Part shown: positions 5,630 to 5,765 of the stretch, in pieces
Layout: each line of letters starts with the position of its first letter
Position numbering within the stretch: the stretch's first letter is position 1
Source: Bacillota bacterium
Lineage (GTDB): Bacteria > Bacillota > Limnochordia > Limnochordales > ZCTH02-B6
Direction of reading: 5' to 3'
Assembly: GCA_003387805.1 (NCBI GenBank)
Contig: QGSR01000132.1
Span: 1-5,765 of the forward strand
Length of the DNA: 5,765 bases
The notes under the pieces: generated by a model
Told to the model about the DNA's origin: nothing
What the model saw: the letters and a program-made list of their open reading frames with translations, nothing else
Database searches by the model: none
Position numbers and translations under genes: made by a program

Positions 5630-5724
5630 GGCGCCCTGCGGGCCCGGTGGTACGACGCCCGTCAGGCCAACGGTGCGACGTCCTTCGAGCCTAACGGTGT
5701 GACGCCCTTCGGGCCCGGCGGTGC
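5630..5724. repeat. Second tandem array of about four 23/24-bp units
   Basis: Units lie at 5630-5653, 5654-5676 (23 bp), 5677-5700 and 5701-5724. Three begin GACG, each has a Cys-rich-looking C/G block followed by an ending like CGGTGC, and the copies differ at several positions. Units 1 and 4 hold perfect small hairpins, GCCC-TGC-GGGC (5633-5643) and GCCC-TTC-GGGC (5704-5714); unit 2 keeps only three pairs and unit 3 loses the pairing. The ends CGGTGCG resemble the core of the 15-bp unit, so this array may be a longer-period derivative of it. Confidence 0.7.
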
Positions 5725-5734
5725 ATTGCGGCGC

Positions 5735-5765
5735 AGTGGCCGGCGAAGCGGAGACCGGCCGCACT
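5735..5765. repeat. Hairpin at the right edge of the window
   Basis: GGCCGG (5738-5743) pairs perfectly with CCGGCC (5755-5760) around an 11-nt loop. AGT (5735-5737) pairs with ACT (5763-5765) after a 2-nt bulge. There is no adjacent T-tract on the visible side. It could be the end of an upstream gene's 3' structure or another GC-rich palindrome of the array; the window edge prevents a decision. Confidence 0.4.

Noticed and set aside
5349..5694. Open frames through the tandem repeats encoding GRAAP- or QAVRR-like strings, and a minus-strand frame at the right edge
   Set aside because: The open frames follow from a stop-free 15-bp unit. The strings do not match the pentapeptide-repeat A(D/N)LxX pattern, 14-bp units shift the frame, and no ribosome binding site precedes them.
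5361..5724. CRISPR array
   Set aside because: Units are directly tandem with no unique spacers, only 15 or 24 bp long, and no cas gene is present.

Overview
The window is GC-rich bacterial chromosomal DNA with a classic Firmicutes (Bacillota) housekeeping neighbourhood: radA, disA, carD and the start of a yacL-type PIN/TRAM gene. Strong Shine-Dalgarno sites, frequent TTG/GTG starts, sigma-A type promoters and a Bacillus/Clostridia-like DisA, together with high GC, suggest a high-GC Bacillota lineage (Symbiobacterium-, Thermaerobacter- or Limnochorda-like). The phylum is well supported; the lineage is inference. Almost everything is on the minus strand, so the biological reading order runs from high to low coordinates.

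Layout in reading order. (1) 5765-5361 holds no convincing gene. It is a degenerate array of about 17 copies of a 15-bp unit, beside a shorter array of about four 23/24-bp units and an edge hairpin. The 15-bp array stops about 11 bp short of the -35 box of the next promoter. (2) A sigma-A promoter at 5331-5360 drives radA (DNA repair ATPase), disA (c-di-AMP synthase) and a fumarylacetoacetate-hydrolase-family gene. They form a tight operon with 16-nt gaps at both junctions. (3) Convergent to it is a small plus-strand gene (1271-1753) for a helical, four-cysteine protein resembling a catalytically degenerate MazG-like fold. (4) The region 1078-1270 is a compact divergent control region. Both outward promoters have perfect TTGACA/TATAAT hexamers, and both spacers carry an inverted repeat. 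(5) The left promoter drives carD (RNA polymerase-binding regulator), which is followed by a likely intrinsic terminator. (6) An AT-richer gap holds a weaker promoter for the yacL-like membrane PIN/TRAM gene, which runs off the left edge.

Together the genes cover recombination repair (RadA), DNA-integrity signalling through c-di-AMP (DisA) and global transcription initiation (CarD). The metabolic FAH enzyme is an unexpected third member of the radA-disA operon. No mobile element, CRISPR array, rRNA or tRNA was seen. The least explained parts are the repeat arrays next to the radA promoter, the inverted repeats inside the divergent promoters, and the four-cysteine protein. Nothing here clearly shows a new defence or mobile system.
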